Below are positions 23,501 to 37,696 of a stretch of 64,000 nt of DNA, one piece after another. This DNA comes from Hyaloperonospora brassicae (taxonomy: Eukaryota; Oomycota; Peronosporomycetes; Peronosporales; Peronosporaceae). The notes under the pieces were generated by a model. It was given only the letters and a program-made list of their open reading frames with translations. It made no database searches and had not been told where the DNA came from. Location of the stretch: positions 62,001 through 126,000 of the forward strand of contig CANTFL010001391.1 in assembly GCA_947650285.1 (NCBI GenBank). The letters run 5' to 3'. Position numbers and translations under genes: made by a program. Within the stretch, counting starts at the first letter, position 1; every line of letters begins with the position of its first letter.

Positions 23501-26500
23501 CGCTCCCGGACACAAGTATTCGTGGGTAACAGTGGATGCCTGTATACCACATCCGTGCTCCTCGGTCATGATTGAAGTTTCTTTTTCAATAGTTTTAAAT
23601 ATCCTATCAACTATTATTATATGGTTGACGTAAGTATTTTTGGCTTCACCTTTTCTCGAGACGAATAAATATATATATCTAGTATAGATCGACCAACTTT
23701 TGCTGTCAACATCGTTTGCTTGTAAAGATTACAGCTTATCATGTCCGCCAAGATCGATCGTTGTTCGAACACTAAATGTGGGATCAACAAAAGATATATT
23801 GGTAAACATGACCTTGTTCTTATGCACTGGGTAATTTAGCAATTATATATGTATATCGCAATAATACGTACTATTGTCATTATACTTTGTGTAAAAATTA
23901 CCACAATCTGCCGATCTCGTTCAGCGAAAAAGCTCGGATTCGAAGCTCGCTGCATTTGTATATTAGCGAAGACAGAGCTGAGACCGCTCAAGGCTCAAGA
24001 TAATTGAAGATTGTAGATAGGGCGTACAAGGCATGATCGACGGTCATAGCGATCTGGTACATGACATCTTGATAGACTTAGTATTCGTCTACTTCCTATT
24101 CGGATCATTTAAAGCTTTAAACTGGTCACCTGATCAGTAGTACAACGTTCTCAATTCCAATTGTCACCGCAAATCGTGTAAACGCCGCCAAACCATGGAA
24201 ATATCATCTTCGTCCGATGATAAGAGGTCACTTCGGTATGGCTTTATGCGCCTGATCAACCAATATGTTAATCTCAATATTTATATTTTTGTTGTAGAGA
24301 TCATCAACGGAAATTTTTTTTTACCTCAATCATTTGTAGCTGGTCGTTTTTCACGCCTTTTTCTTACCTTAATTATTGCACTGCAATCACATACGTTAAT
24401 TCGTCGATTATGGTTACATATCTTATATATCTTTACAGTCTACTTATGCTACCTCCTAACATACGATCACTCAAAATTAATTAATTGGTGTTATACCCGA
24501 TCCTGTTTCATGCATATTATTACTTTAATCGATATCGTCATACCCGATCCAAGTCTTCCTTCCTCTTTAAGTGTTATGAAGCATAAGTTACCTTAGTCCA
24601 TATAATTGTAGTACCATAACGCATCCACCAATCCTGTAGTTGGCAATGTTTTCGAGTTTAACGTGCATTTTGTCTTGATCGCACATATACATTATTATCT
24701 ACTTTAATTCGTCTTCCTCAAACCATGATACTACAATATTCCATTAATCGAGCTCGATCAAAACATAATGGCATCAAATTTAGCCAAAAAAGAAGGCGCT
24801 CTTGTTACATTTTATCGTTTTAAACTCAAAAAGTTTACAGCGGAAATGGACGGTATTTAGTAAATGATAAGCCCATTCGTCTAGTATGTGCGTGGAGTAT
24901 ATCGAGCACGCAAGGCGAATTATGCCACACGTGAGTCAACGTTCCAGCAACTTCATCAATTTGACAGTCAACGCAGATGTAAAGTTGCGCTCTGCAATCG
25001 GTCACGTTCAAGTGGCAATCTAAGTTTTTGCTATCCAAATAATCGAAAAATTATGATCTAAAGCTGATCGTATACAGGATTTGATGCGCTTTTACTGTTA
25101 AAAATATAATATTTAATACAACGAATCGCATTTGCTTACCTCAGTAGGGCCCAAGATATCGTTAATACAATTTGAATTGCAGAAGCTCGCCGTGCTACTT
25201 AGGATTAAAGCATCCCGCGAGCGCGATCTGTGGCCGCTTCAATCGCGAATGCCAGCTGCTCTTCGTGTCCTATCAAATTTGGTGTTGCTGCAACAAAGAC
25301 ATACGTATGAACATCTCGTGCCCAATCTACACTATACGTTCCGCGGTAGTGTTTGCTTTGCAGTCTATTTGCCATGATGGCTCGCTGTTTTGCTTAATAT
25401 TAATTATAGATCAAAGATAATTAGACGCATACTTAACGGTCGATCATGAAGTTATGCTAAAATTGCTATTATTACGCAATCCTCTTTATTTCTGCGTTCG
25501 TTTAGGCAGTATGAAACAAACCAAATTTGGAGATCGGATAGCTGCAAAACTAATAGACCCGTAACTCATATCTAAATTTTTTATTATCGATATCATCAAC
25601 TACATAATATCATCTAGGGCTATAAACCTAAAGACGAAAATTGCTTGTACATTTTCAGGCTATTCGTCTTTATTATACGGACGTCCTTTGCCCGTATTAT
25701 ATTTGGCACACTCACCCACGAAACACTAACGCTTCATTGCAATCGCAGGCAATGGGAATTTCTCCTGATCATTTGATAGGTACTCGCCAATTTTTGGGTG
25801 ACCAACGTAAACACTAGTATGGGCGTGATGCCGATAACAGTTTTTTAAACCTCAGGAGTCACTAAACGATCCAGCTCCAACACTCATCTAATTCAAATAT
25901 TGATTAGGGAATAAGAGAATTGCTATTTTGTCCATCCTACTTTTGAGAGCCAGCACTGCGCAAGTCGTACTATTCCTTTGCTTTTAATTTGCTTCCTTAC
26001 CGATCTAATACGACTTCAAAAACGATATCCAACCCATACGATCTTGCTCTTGTTACATGTAATGCGTATGTACTTTTTGTGATATAGCTAGGGGTAATAC
26101 TCTAAATGACAACCTCGCCTTGTTGATGATCAAGTGATCGATGACATCTAAATTACTTTATTTATACGTTCGGTGTAATTATATGTCATGGATCAAGGGA
26201 AGTCAGGTCTTAACATACTTCTCCGGAAACATCGCCAATCATTTTCTCGCTATCCTTATAATTAGCACTCGGATACTAGCCCTGCTTCAAGTGCAACAGT
26301 TCATCGGTTGATCACGATCAACGGTCCCCTTTAACCTTGTGACGTAATACTGTAAATTTTAGTCGGCTCTATGAACATATTTTGTGACGTTAGAGTAGTA
26401 GCTTCGGCGCTTTGCAATCGATCTCGCCACTTATTTGTCTGATTACCAAACGACAGAAATATAAAGATAATTAATTGTCCCTGGTTAAATCGGCAAAAAA

Positions 26501-26870
26501 TTTCGAATTTGAAGAGTAAACTTCGACATTCACGTTTTTACAGTTATATTTTTGCCAAAGCTAAATCCATACAATGCAATCATACATTCTAAAGTTTCCA
26601 CATAATCGGGCCCGTATGCCGTTCTAGTTATTACCTAGATGGTGTGTCTAATCCAACCACCAAGCGATTTTGATCCTCTTCTTCTATAGGTGATGGTATA
26701 CTACTCAATTTTCTAAATTTCTACAAACAACATTCCCATTCGTCCACTTCATTACGTGAGGTAAAATGCAGCACGAAGTAATGTGTCTATCGATTCTACA
26801 TGTCACATCAGCCTATATAGCGTCCAGGTATTTAGTAGGTAGTTAATCACGATTGTTTTCGGCAAGACCA
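20571..26870. other. AT-rich degenerate sequence, nothing firmly identified
   Basis: About 6.3 kb with dense stops in all frames. The plus strand leans to pyrimidines, consistent with decayed coding sequence on the minus strand. I can identify no protein here with confidence. It separates an integrase relic from an RT/RNase H relic on the same strand, so it may contain further insertions. Confidence 0.45.
21660..21790. repeat. GATC-rich degenerate short repeats
   Basis: Four or so variants of a unit resembling GATCGGCACAAATGAT follow one another (around 21685, 21710, 21738 and 21760), with CGATCGAT in between. It could be part of a worn LTR. Confidence 0.45.
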
Positions 26871-26872
26871 TA

Positions 26873-28280
26873 TTATTCGTTTAGCCATGTTATAGTTAAG
26901 TACCGCTTGACAATAATATCACGAGAGACAAACATGACGTAGCAAAGACTAAGCATCCATTTCCGTTTTCGCAATAACCGCGAGTTCAACTTCGTTAATA
27001 TCTTAGTGTAAGACAAGTAGAATAGACAATCTATTCTACACATCGTGTTTTCTAAGCCACAAAGACGAAATCGTCTACTTTCTGACATGCACTACGATCC
27101 AAAGTAATTTTTTTGTTTTATAATGCATATTGGTCGGCCTTTATGGTATAACAGGTACAAGCGTGACTAGGATCGATGCTTCTTCACCTATACCTGCCCG
27201 CTTTGTTCCGATTGTCCCAAGTAATTAAAGTATATTTAGCGAACAATTTCCCTTCAATCATACACATTAAGTTTATACCCATCTTTAATTCCTGAAGATT
27301 GGCTTTCCGTATGATCGGATATAGATAGATAATTTGCACCTACGCGCCGGACCTCTTTCCAATAATTTAAGCGCAGTTCTAATATCACATACGCAATATG
27401 CGTATCATTCAAAAACCCGATTGTGATTATTTAGACTTTTAAATAAAGTTGCCATCGATCGCATGGTCCAAGAGGTTAATTCATTTATAAGTGACTCCAT
27501 CTTTACAGGATCTTTTTTACTTCAGCTCGCTGGACCTGGTGAATTGGGCATCTAGCCTTACACTGTTCTTAAACGCTTTGAATAGACAAATTATATCCAA
27601 AAAGTACCCACAGACATTTAACAATCGCTTATCGTTCTAATTGGTGGATTTCACGATGTCTACTCAATCAATGTTTCATCGATCTATGATGATCGCCCCG
27701 GCCCCAAGGTAGATACCTCACTATCCGGCTCGCCCTAGGTGAACAAGTCGACCAAATTTGTCGTTTCGGTAACGATCGAGGTAGGCTCTGTAAAACAAAT
27801 TGATGTATTCCTTTATAGTGTTATAACTTAAGTGCCTGGAAGATTTAGGGGCGTTCTTAAAACCGAATGGCAACCGTAACAGTAAAACAAACCCTAGGGT
27901 GCAATGAAAGATATGGTTCCTCTTGCTCGTTCCGACATTTATCCAAACAAAACTCACTCGGCATTATCAAAGGTAATACCACATCGCTTTGTTTATGCCT
28001 TGCAGATAATTTTATTTTATGGCATAGGATGTATCATCCATATTGTCAACTATTTCACACGCCTACAATTACCCAACTACCATGCGTTTTTGCCATTGTT
28101 AGGGAAAACACAAACGACAAAGCTCAATTCCAAATGGGCCTTGAAATCCAATTATGCGATTTATTGGACTTTAAAGATCAATGAGCCAAATCTTAAAAAG
28201 CAAAGGAGAGACTGGTCGTACCTTTTGCGCAATCAGGTTGGCCCCTACAACATCAAAGTCGCAAATTCCTATTCGGACCT
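26873..28280 (-). pseudogene. Ty3/Gypsy RT and RNase H relic, family B copy 1
   Basis: On the minus strand from 28280 downward, shifting frames give DFDVVGANLIAQKVRPV, a worn palm region, then SERARG and the strong block LRLPFGFKNAP at about 27850, followed by YRAYLDR where the catalytic YxDD box belongs. Further on (27420-27350) a piece corresponding to the connection domain appears. At about 27170-26873 a piece resembling the RNase H part follows (VSRDI, YLTITWLNE). The gene is destroyed by stops and frameshifts. The same RT lineage occurs on the plus strand at 36.2-37.47 kb. Confidence 0.72.
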
Positions 28281-31270
28281 ATAGGGTAGAGCATTGACTT
28301 TTTTTATGAGCTCTTTGTCAATTATTGTATATTAATATCGGCAACATCTGCTGACCTCTTGACAGCACTGCACCTGGATCGCCTACTTGGTTGCCGTCGA
28401 TCGGGATTCCCACCGTAGGGTTAACAATTTTTACTAAGCTTACCGAATAATAATTGAATTTTCACCGAACAGAGCACTATTTTCGTGATAAACGATGCCA
28501 TATCAGGTGGATCTACTCCCAGATATACCTGACTGTTACACCTGCCATGAACAATTTGATCGGTCGATCGGACAGATAACATAATTTACAATCAATCAGC
28601 CTATTCAATGCGGAGTACTGTTTTACTTTGTATACCACTTCTGTACCAAGTCGAGAATATTTATCTTCCTAAACAAGTTTATTATGTCATGCGGTTTTTT
28701 CAACAGTCGACATCCGTAAATTTCATCGTTCACGCTCATCTTAGTCTGGTCAACGCATATTTCTGTTACGTATTTTTTAATTAATCGTGTCTGGCTGTTA
28801 ATGATAGTGCATGTGTATCATATATGCTCTTTAGGTCCCAATCGTAGATACAAATTATATTTTTCATGCATTAATCTTCTTTTGATATACTTTTCGCGTC
28901 AATAAATGATATCAATCTTATCATCCCCCCCGATATACTGTCGTTTTTAATAGGGTCAGATTGATTTATCTTTTACGCGGCCCATTAAATACATGTGTTA
29001 ATCTTTATGGAGATAGCCTCTGACTATGATGCGGAAGCATTATTTACAAATAGTTTTTGCAAAGGTGTTTGCTTTAGGCGGAACCAATAATTGATCGGCC
29101 ATTAGAGTCACTCTATAGGTGCTGTCGATCACTGTCGGAGATATTTACAAATTTTGGTCTTCACTATCGTGAACATCTCTGTCCTCGGCTACACTCAAAC
29201 CTTTCCTGAACAGACATGTGCTTGCATCCAGGCGGGGCTCAAGTGTCGTGATTTTTATATCTATTTTCTCTATTGCTTCTTTTGGTCGGACTATAGTATC
29301 TGTGTGTGGTGGGCGACGAAATATCGAGTACCGACTTTGTAAACATTTCATAATTTTTATTAGATTTTAATTTCGCCTTCTTCTCATTTTTGGTTATAGT
29401 GGCTACAAACACTTGAGTCTTCCACTTACAAGAATGTTGCAATATAATACATACATTTTCCTATGATAGTGGTATATTATCGGCGACCATCCGCAAAATT
29501 AACATGGCTATATACTATAAATTGCATTCGCAATGGCTGAAAATTGTATTTATAATATGCATACCTTACTTGATTAGGAATTGCCGTCGGTACCCATGTA
29601 GCATATCGCCTCACTCAAAGATTAAATTAAGAAGGCTTAAAATCGCTATTTACTTAACCTGATCGACCGATCGGAAAAACCGATCGTCGATATTTTTCCG
29701 ATCACCTGCATGCTAAATTAACATCGAAAATTACGTCCTGACAGACCCATTTGAATTTCGTTAGGTGAATATTAGGAATATTCGATTATAAATGACGTAT
29801 GTATATTGTACTATTTTGTTCATGCCTGAAAAGACTTTTGACCAAATTGAGCACCCACCCACCCATAAGTATATTATTATCATGAAGATTTGGACAACAA
29901 TTTTATCAAGTTACATCCGATCGTCAGATTGGCATTCACGCCAGTTTCCACGCATTCTTGATTTACACTGCATACGGTTTTACGTCACCGTACGAAAGAA
30001 ATGGTGTCAAAGTAGATAATTCGCGCCGGAACCAAAACGCGAAGTGGACTTCTCATTCTTAATCCTGCCTGTCACGTTTGATTGATAGATCCACTTGACG
30101 AAGTGTAAATAATTATATATATATAACGCAAAACCTCCGCATGCAATGAAACTTTAATCTACAAACGATCTGACAGGTTTTACCCCTCCTCGTTATACAC
30201 CTAATATCGCGATAAAACAATTTAATTAATAACTGTGTAAGCGATGATTCTAATCGACTCCTATACTTCGTAATAATTTCCATTCTTTCTAAAAATGTAA
30301 ATATGCAGAGCGGTGAACGCTCGGCTCGTATCATATTCCTTTCCGGCGATCGCTTAACAAAAATCTCCGTAAACTTGACGGAACTCATCCCAGCATTATT
30401 TATAGGCACGTACAGCACGCCAATCAAATTGTCAGATGTTTAATTTGGGCATGAATTTTAAACACACATTGTCCGCAAATGGTACACGCGGACATCATTT
30501 GATAACGATTAATTTTTGCCACCACATTTTTATCAGGTCTTTTCCAGGACCCCGATTATCGTTTTTATTGGGTACGCAGTGAGTACAAGCTTTCATTAGA
30601 TAATCGCGATCGGTTCTATAATGAGTGATTGATCTCACCCTGTCGCCCAGAGTGACCTCTGGTAAATTTAATTGATCAGTAGTGGTAGTTTCACCCACCA
30701 GTCGTCGATCTACATCCATAAATAATTTCATAGAATCCGGATTTCAACTCGTTGTTTACACCAATTCAACACGAAACGACCCTATTACTCGGGAAGATAT
30801 TGATGTTAATACTTTTATGGTGGCAGCCGATCACTTTCGTCACTTATTTAATCCCCTATATACCCTTTGTTGTCAAATCTCCATCCGCCAATTGGCATGT
30901 AATGCTTCATTTTATATCTTTAATTTTCGATGACAGTGTAAAGTCGGTTTTAGGCTAAATTGCATTCGTCCAATTTTATAATTAAAAAATATATTTTCAC
31001 GTCGAATGTACTGCTTCCCTTCTCAAAAGATATAAATTAACGTGATTTCCACTCGTTGTATATAAATCGGATATTTCAGTGAATTGACATTCTATGGATT
31101 CCATACATTGGGCGTTGATTGACTTATCTGGATGTTCTATATTTGCGTTAAACCCCCCTATTATAAGCAAAATACAAGACAGTTTTAAGCATATGTAGCC
31201 TAGTCACACCATAATGCATATATGAACGTTTTGGTTCAGTTCCATAATTGATCTTACTTTCAATTTCATA
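28281..31270 (-). other. Presumed gag/5' part of family B copy 1, unrecognised
   Basis: About 3 kb of AT-rich sequence upstream (on the minus strand) of the RT relic. Pyrimidine bias on the plus strand continues to about 31.27 kb and then flips. No domain is recognised, and the assignment rests on position and composition. Confidence 0.3.
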
Positions 31271-34200
31271 TAACAAACTATCTGAAATGGGTAATCATCG
31301 TTATATCAGTTTGGAAAAGGGAATCGAAGAATGGTGTGAGAAACGGACTGAAGAAATGCTAATGTAGTACCCGTACCTGATACGAAGTTTGGATGGGCGG
31401 ATTACGATAATCGGATCCAACTTGGGAATGCATCCGATCCGAAATGGAATTTGATGCGATAGGGGATCTGAATAGAGAGGTTCTACGATCCGAGAGGGGA
31501 CCCGGCCCGAGACCAATCCTGACCTGTTTCAGAGACAGGATAGGAATCAAGGGACTTACGATGTATAAGGGACCGGGTGACTTGAAGGACAATGCGCGAA
31601 AATTCCTGTTATATAAATAGGCTATATCGTAAGCTAGCAGTTTACTTAATTAAAATCAAACAGAGTTCATTTACCTAAAAAGATACGCTTCATGTCTCCT
31701 AGGGTGGATTTTTAGCCTCCCGACGAAATTAAGGCTTATGCCTATCGTATATACAAGTGTCGCACCAAGATGGTCTGGCCAAATGCGGACAATACTCCCA
31801 CAACCTCACGACAATTGCGATAAGGTGCAGCAAGAATGCAAGGCTGACAAAGGTTGCGAGACAGCTCAAGTGGTCAGAAGGTCAAGCGATTAAGCGGTCA
31901 AGCGGTCAAGCGGATGAAGATCTACATATTGTCCAAAGCGATCTCTTTGAGATCTCGTTAGCTCGTATCTAGTACCTACAAGTGACCTGTTATTATGTAT
32001 AATTTTGACGCGACCACCATGGGCCCAAAAACGGTCAAGATTAGCATTGGCACGAGTCCACTAATTATATATCAGCTCGCCATACCGACGGTTACAAAGG
32101 TGAAGAAGGAATCAATCATACGGAAACGAAGCACCGCCCTCGATAGTCGGTCGTGTGTGAACCAGTGGAGAGGCCGGATTACATCGGCAATTTTGTAAAC
32201 CTCTCTTCACCACAATAGTGCGCACTTGAACCTTCTGGTACCCAGAGTTTACACCTTGAGTTTATTATTAAATATGTGAAAATGAATGTAGAATTTTAAT
32301 AGGAGCGTTAGCGGCCGAGAGATTGCAGCGGACGTAAAGATATAATTGGCCTCCGAATTTCCAAGATTTTATGAGAATCTTTAGTGACATTATTGCGGAT
32401 GAGTTGATCTGCCAATCGTTCTCGAGCATATTTCTCGACTCCATTATAAGGTCCCATCGGGGACAAACGCGGATCCAGCTGCAAATCACAATCAGCTGGG
32501 TATAATACATTTAGCAGAAACGAAAAGAAACTACATAAGACCTACAAGAAATGTCAAGGCCGCAGCTTATGAAGACAAAGAGACGATGCCACGAGGCTTC
32601 TAGATTTATTATACACGATCACGTTACGATAACATTCATTCGGCCGATCTGGCGTGTGAATGATGATGAAAAGATCAAGTGCTGACAAGAATATTGGCGC
32701 GGGTGGAACTGCTGGAGACAAATACCACTGAAAGGCTATATTAACACTATTGTCCAGCGATCCGGCGCTGAAGGTTTTTAAATAACCCAAATTATCGGCC
32801 CGCGACAAGTACCGAGATTAACTCACGTCTCACCCTTAAAAATTTGGAAGCTATAAGTGGTCTCATGTAGTAGTTACAAGACGCGGGATTGACAGCTGGA
32901 CCTTTCAATGCGCAAAAAGTATTGCAATGTAAGTTAAGCTACGTGATCACTACGGACAGATTGTTGCGTGCAGCATTGACGCTGTCAATCATCAGTTGCG
33001 ATCCAGAAATTTGGCGATCAAGCCGTATTTAGAAGGCTCGATTAAGTAAGATTTATTAATTTCGGGCGATCACTTAGGTCGCGATCAAACCTAAAATTCA
33101 CCATGCTGGATCGTTGCAGTACGCACTAGTAAACTTGGATTTGGCATCAGAAGATTAGTTAAAAATTTAATGGAGGTCATTGAGACCATTTGGCGCTGCA
33201 TTGATCCGCGAACGGATGACCCCGTTGGAGGCGAGATCAACCAAGGCGCCAAAGTTGCTCCCTGGCCAGCTGCAGTCGTATATAGAAGCAGCTACGATGA
33301 TTGACGAAAAAAATCAGCGGAAGATGGCCCCCTAAAGCGCTGGTCGATCGACGGTATGTGTTACGCCCCCTAAAGCGAGTTTTTCAGATGTGGATATGGG
33401 CTCAGTATAATAGTCGCATCATTGTCGATCTTACAACTGTAATCATAATGATAACAAAGATGAATACCGTAGGCTACCACTGATGGCCGATGCCAAGACC
33501 ATTCCTAGTGATGTAATAATGTCTCATAATTCACAAGTATCGTCAATCAGAGATCTGAAGAAGTTCTAGCTCGAGACAGAGACGTAGATCTAGCCAGAAA
33601 TTAAATAAACACGGTCAAGTATGCATTCATTCGTGACCACGCTCCAGCCGCACAGAAATGGCTAGTGCTCGGCGATTCTATAACAAGTCCTTCCCGATAA
33701 TGGAACAGCGCGGTTATCGGATCGACCCACCGTGAATAATAGCCTTTTTGTGTATTTTCATGATCCAATGTTGAGGACATGACGTATCCACAATTTCCAT
33801 ACTACCATGCCAGAAAACGATCTGATAAGACCACAATCGAATCTGTATTGGCTTAATGCGGCGGTGATCCGGGCGAAGATCTCAATCTGAAAATTGACGC
33901 CGGCTATGAGACGCCACTATGTAGGATACTTCATCGAAATGCTTAACAATCAAAAAGTCCAACCGGTTGACTTTTATCAGCTAACGGATGATGACGATTT
34001 GGAAGAAACTTTGCGCGCCTACCATCGTATGTAGTTCCATCCAATAATCAGCCCACAAGATCGGACAAGTTTCGATCTCTATCGGGCTTCAATTCGGAAT
34101 TAACACCATTGAAACCGATCCGGGCTGTGCGAGAAAATTGGTAATGAAAAAGAAAAAAAATCGGATCGTATTGTGCGTTTAGTTGATCAAAATAGGATGT

Positions 34201-36200
34201 GTACCGGCGACGATTGTGTGTGGCTAGGTACCATTATGAGTCATAGTTTTCGATAGGCCTTCATGATCATTAAGGTAATGATGATCATGGGGACGTAGAA
34301 TATAGTGGTGACCGACTTAAAGGGTGTAATTAATATGGTTATCAACGCGAAGAGGATTATGAAGAACGCTCACAAGATATAGATCGTTTGATTTATCTCA
34401 TGGTTGATGATCCAAGTCGTGTACCCATTGTGGATCGAAGAAGCATGAAAAATGTTGGTGATAGGAGAGACGGACTCGTAAGAATTGCACATGGAAGGAA
34501 TTTCCATCGAACAATTTCTTTTTTGTGTGCGTTGCTTGGAAACGAATGCATGAGAAAAATCAATGCTCAAAGGAGGAATTATACAATTATTCCGCGAGTG
34601 GTGCATACTCACCAGGTTTGCTGGAAGGTTTCCATTTAAGGTGGAGGAAACGCTAGCCTCGGACGCTCCCCAGGAAGGAATTCGGCACGAGCCGAGTATT
34701 CTAGGCTTTGCATTTAGTGTTCGTGAAAACGAGAAGGATGATCGCGACGCTTTGGATCAGGTCATACCGATTGATAATACATGCAAATTTCTCTCAATTG
34801 TTTGTTTTTTAAAAAGTACGAAACGAGTCGATAAGTACGCACAATCTACCAAAAAATTGGAGATCGATCTTGCTCCGAACGAGTCGCGAGGACGTTGATA
34901 GTACCACACACCATAAATGTGGTTTGAACAACCGAGAGTGTGGGCAAGATTAACAACAAAAAAGCCATTGTGTTGTTTATATCTAGCGCTGAAATTTCAT
35001 TATCGATACTACCATTTTAGTAGTAAGCTGGATTGCATGACCGGCAAAGAAAAACCCACGAATGTATAGAAATCTGCGATAGTTAATAAATTACAATATT
35101 ACAAACCAAGTTCAAAACAAATACAATTAACCCTTTGACATTCTTTATCGATGTACATTTTTTTGCAAAAGCAGCGGAAACTTGACTAATAATCCCTAAT
35201 ACAGGTAAACTTAAAACATAAACTTCTGGACGACCGAAACATCAAAATAAATTTTATTATAATACAATTGTATTGAGCATGTATTCCGTGGTTTTGGCTA
35301 GGATACGTTTAAATTTGTCATACGGAACTCTGTTTATTTTCATGAAGCTCGTATAAGTTTGGCAGGGCAAAGCTTGTGATACTGGTTCACCATAAGCAGT
35401 TTATTATTAATTATTAGGACGTTAATATTCCTGTTGAAGGATCGACGGAGGTGCGGATCCGTGTAATATCGCCTAAAGTTACTTAATTGTCGGCTCGGAC
35501 TTCCAGGACTGAAACTTCGAAGTATTTATAGCTTATCAATATCATCGGCCACGAAATCATCGTATGTTTCAAGGCTCATTAAGTTTATGGATCATGAACA
35601 ACATAATACCGTGACCTGCGGGTTATGTTTTAGTGGGTTCACGCCAATACCATGAGTGAAAAACTTTGTCGTTTGACGCGACCACGGATCGGATGGATCA
35701 TAATAACCATGGTAACTTGGGATCGATAAAGTATCACATAATCTTCAGGTCTCCTACGCAATTTTTGACTAGACCAAAAGAACTTGAGGATGTTATGAAG
35801 ATATATGAATGGTGCCTACAGAGATCTCAGTCACCGAAATCATACGCATAGATCAAGAGTATTAATAAGATCGAAGACAATGACTCAGTGCGGAATATAC
35901 CGGACATGCTAATAAAACAGGAGCAAAAGACGACTACGGCCGGCAAAGGGGTCAGCGAGGAAGCTGTTCTTCGATAGAGACTTTTCGATTATCAGTCATA
36001 AAGGATGATGACTCGAGGTAAAAAATAAAAGAACGAGACAATATAATAAAGTTGCCGCTACGCGGAGGATTCACGACGACTTTTATGAAAAAGGATTGTG
36101 TCGTGTCGTCGCACGTTGCGATCTGCGCCATCGTGATGGCGAAAATGATAAGGCGTTACACGATCGATCGGCTAGTATTTAGCTCAAAGTAAAAGAAACA
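31271..36200 (+). other. Presumed LTR/gag part of family B copy 2, unrecognised
   Basis: The plus strand is purine-rich and GATC-rich here. Short protein-like stretches exist (for example 33905-34026, 34388-34639 and 34563-34898), but I recognise no domain. At 31855-31940 a direct run GGTCAAGCG recurs, and the surrounding text resembles 55660-55735 in the LTR-like insertion at 54432-56225. That suggests an LTR of the same family. Confidence 0.3.
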
Positions 36201-37470
36201 GTGAGCGATCGTGGTGATCAAAATAAAGGCTCAATCGACCGTAATCATTTCAGTCACTATCATGATGACGATCACAAGATGGGAGATTGTTTCGAACATA
36301 GAGCGTCCAAGATGGTGATCGAAAAAAATAGTGTAGAGACTTACCACGAGGTTTCGAAGGACGGACAGGCTGGTGTTTCCGCGTATGATCACGAAAGTGG
36401 AGATTTGTACGCAGTAGATGTGGATCAACAAATGGCGGTACTACCCATAGTTACTACTTCTACTGCTAAACTCACCATCGATGACATCTAAGTTGGCGAT
36501 GCAGGAGTACTCTTGTATTACGAGTAAGAAAACGTACGAGAAATAATTTTATAGAACCGTCGTTTTATTATGAAAAGTATGAGCTCATTACCGCCGGCAA
36601 CACATGGCGTTTCCGCGACACTGATGTGGTAGGAGTGAACCCGACCGCGAAAGATTAAGACTGTCTCTCCTATTTTTGTGAGAAATTAGTAAATTTAATC
36701 AAAGCAGGATTGTCAGCCGATATCATCTAGCCGTCGATGACACCCTGGGCTATGCTGAAATCATAATAATCAATTAGAACGGTAAAGACATTTAGTTATG
36801 TATTGACAACCGTTAAGTCGATCACCTTACAATCATTTTATTGTATTCTATGCCTCTAAGGAACGATTGGTCACAAGACATAAGTAGGGCTCCGTGGTAC
36901 TGCTTTCTGGTTAGGCTAGCAATTTTTGGGTGATGGAGATATTGGAGCGGGCAAGGATGAGATTCGCATTAATTACGCTTTCCGGTTTTTTGGATGGCTA
37001 TGAATTCTTCTCTGATTCGAGAATGCTCAACAGATCAAACCAATGGCTGATATTAATTCCACTTCCGGGTATCTTAGGATCAAAACTAGATCTGACGGGA
37101 CCGCTTAAAGATTACCGCATTCAAATGGTGATTACAACGAAGGTAGACCGGAAAGGAATATAAGGTCATCAAAAGTAGGACGCCGATCCTATGTCTACGA
37201 CTTATAAATCCCGGAGGAGTCTTTATTTCTTTTCCCTGTACAAGAATATGGAAGGATTTTGGAAGTGCGTGATAGTGGATCCTGTCGATCAGTCTTAAGA
37301 AAGAACGCTCAAGTACATCGAAAAGTTGATAATCAAGGACATCACCTTTCGTTTGCAGGACTGAAGGCTCACCCGAAGGACCTTCAACTCTGGTGAATAT
37401 CTCTTTTCCGCAGGCTCTGCGATATATGAATTCTTTTTAGGTATCCCTTAAATTAAAAGAAATTACATAG
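36201..37470 (+). pseudogene. Ty3/Gypsy pol relic, family B copy 2 (RT truncated by the MULE)
   Basis: An open stretch at 36201-36491 (96 codons, acidic, ending in TSTAKLTIDDI) leads into RT. In shifting frames I read KLVNLIKAGLSADII, LCIDNR and YSMPL near 36850. Then come FWVMEILERARM with FALITLSGF near 36930-36990, VGRRSY near 37170, and KVDNQGH with GLKAHPKDL near 37330-37390. These match in order the fingers, palm and connection parts of a common oomycete Gypsy RT. The reading ends near 37470 where the MULE begins. Stops and frameshifts exclude function. Confidence 0.75.
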
Positions 37471-37471
37471 C

Positions 37472-37543
37472 ATAGGACACTTTTTATCGGAAATTCGTAG
37501 ATAGGACACTTTTTATTTATTCACAAGATACGACACTTTTTAG
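37472..37543 (+). repeat. Three spaced copies of a 16-bp motif at the MULE left end
   Basis: ATAGGACACTTTTTAT occurs at 37472-37487 and 37501-37516, and ATACGACACTTTTTAG at 37528-37543. The spacing is 29 and 27 bp. Repeated terminal or subterminal motifs often serve as transposase binding sites. Confidence 0.8.
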
Positions 37544-37696
37544 TCTTTTTAGTCCGAGCCTCGCGAGCGACTTAAGAAATTCCCCTTAAGTCCCCCCTCG
37601 CAGTTTCAAAAGATCATCTCCGAGACATCATCCCTCAAGATCACTCTCCCCATCGCTCCAAACCTGCTTCTTTTACAGAATCCTCAACCAACCTTC

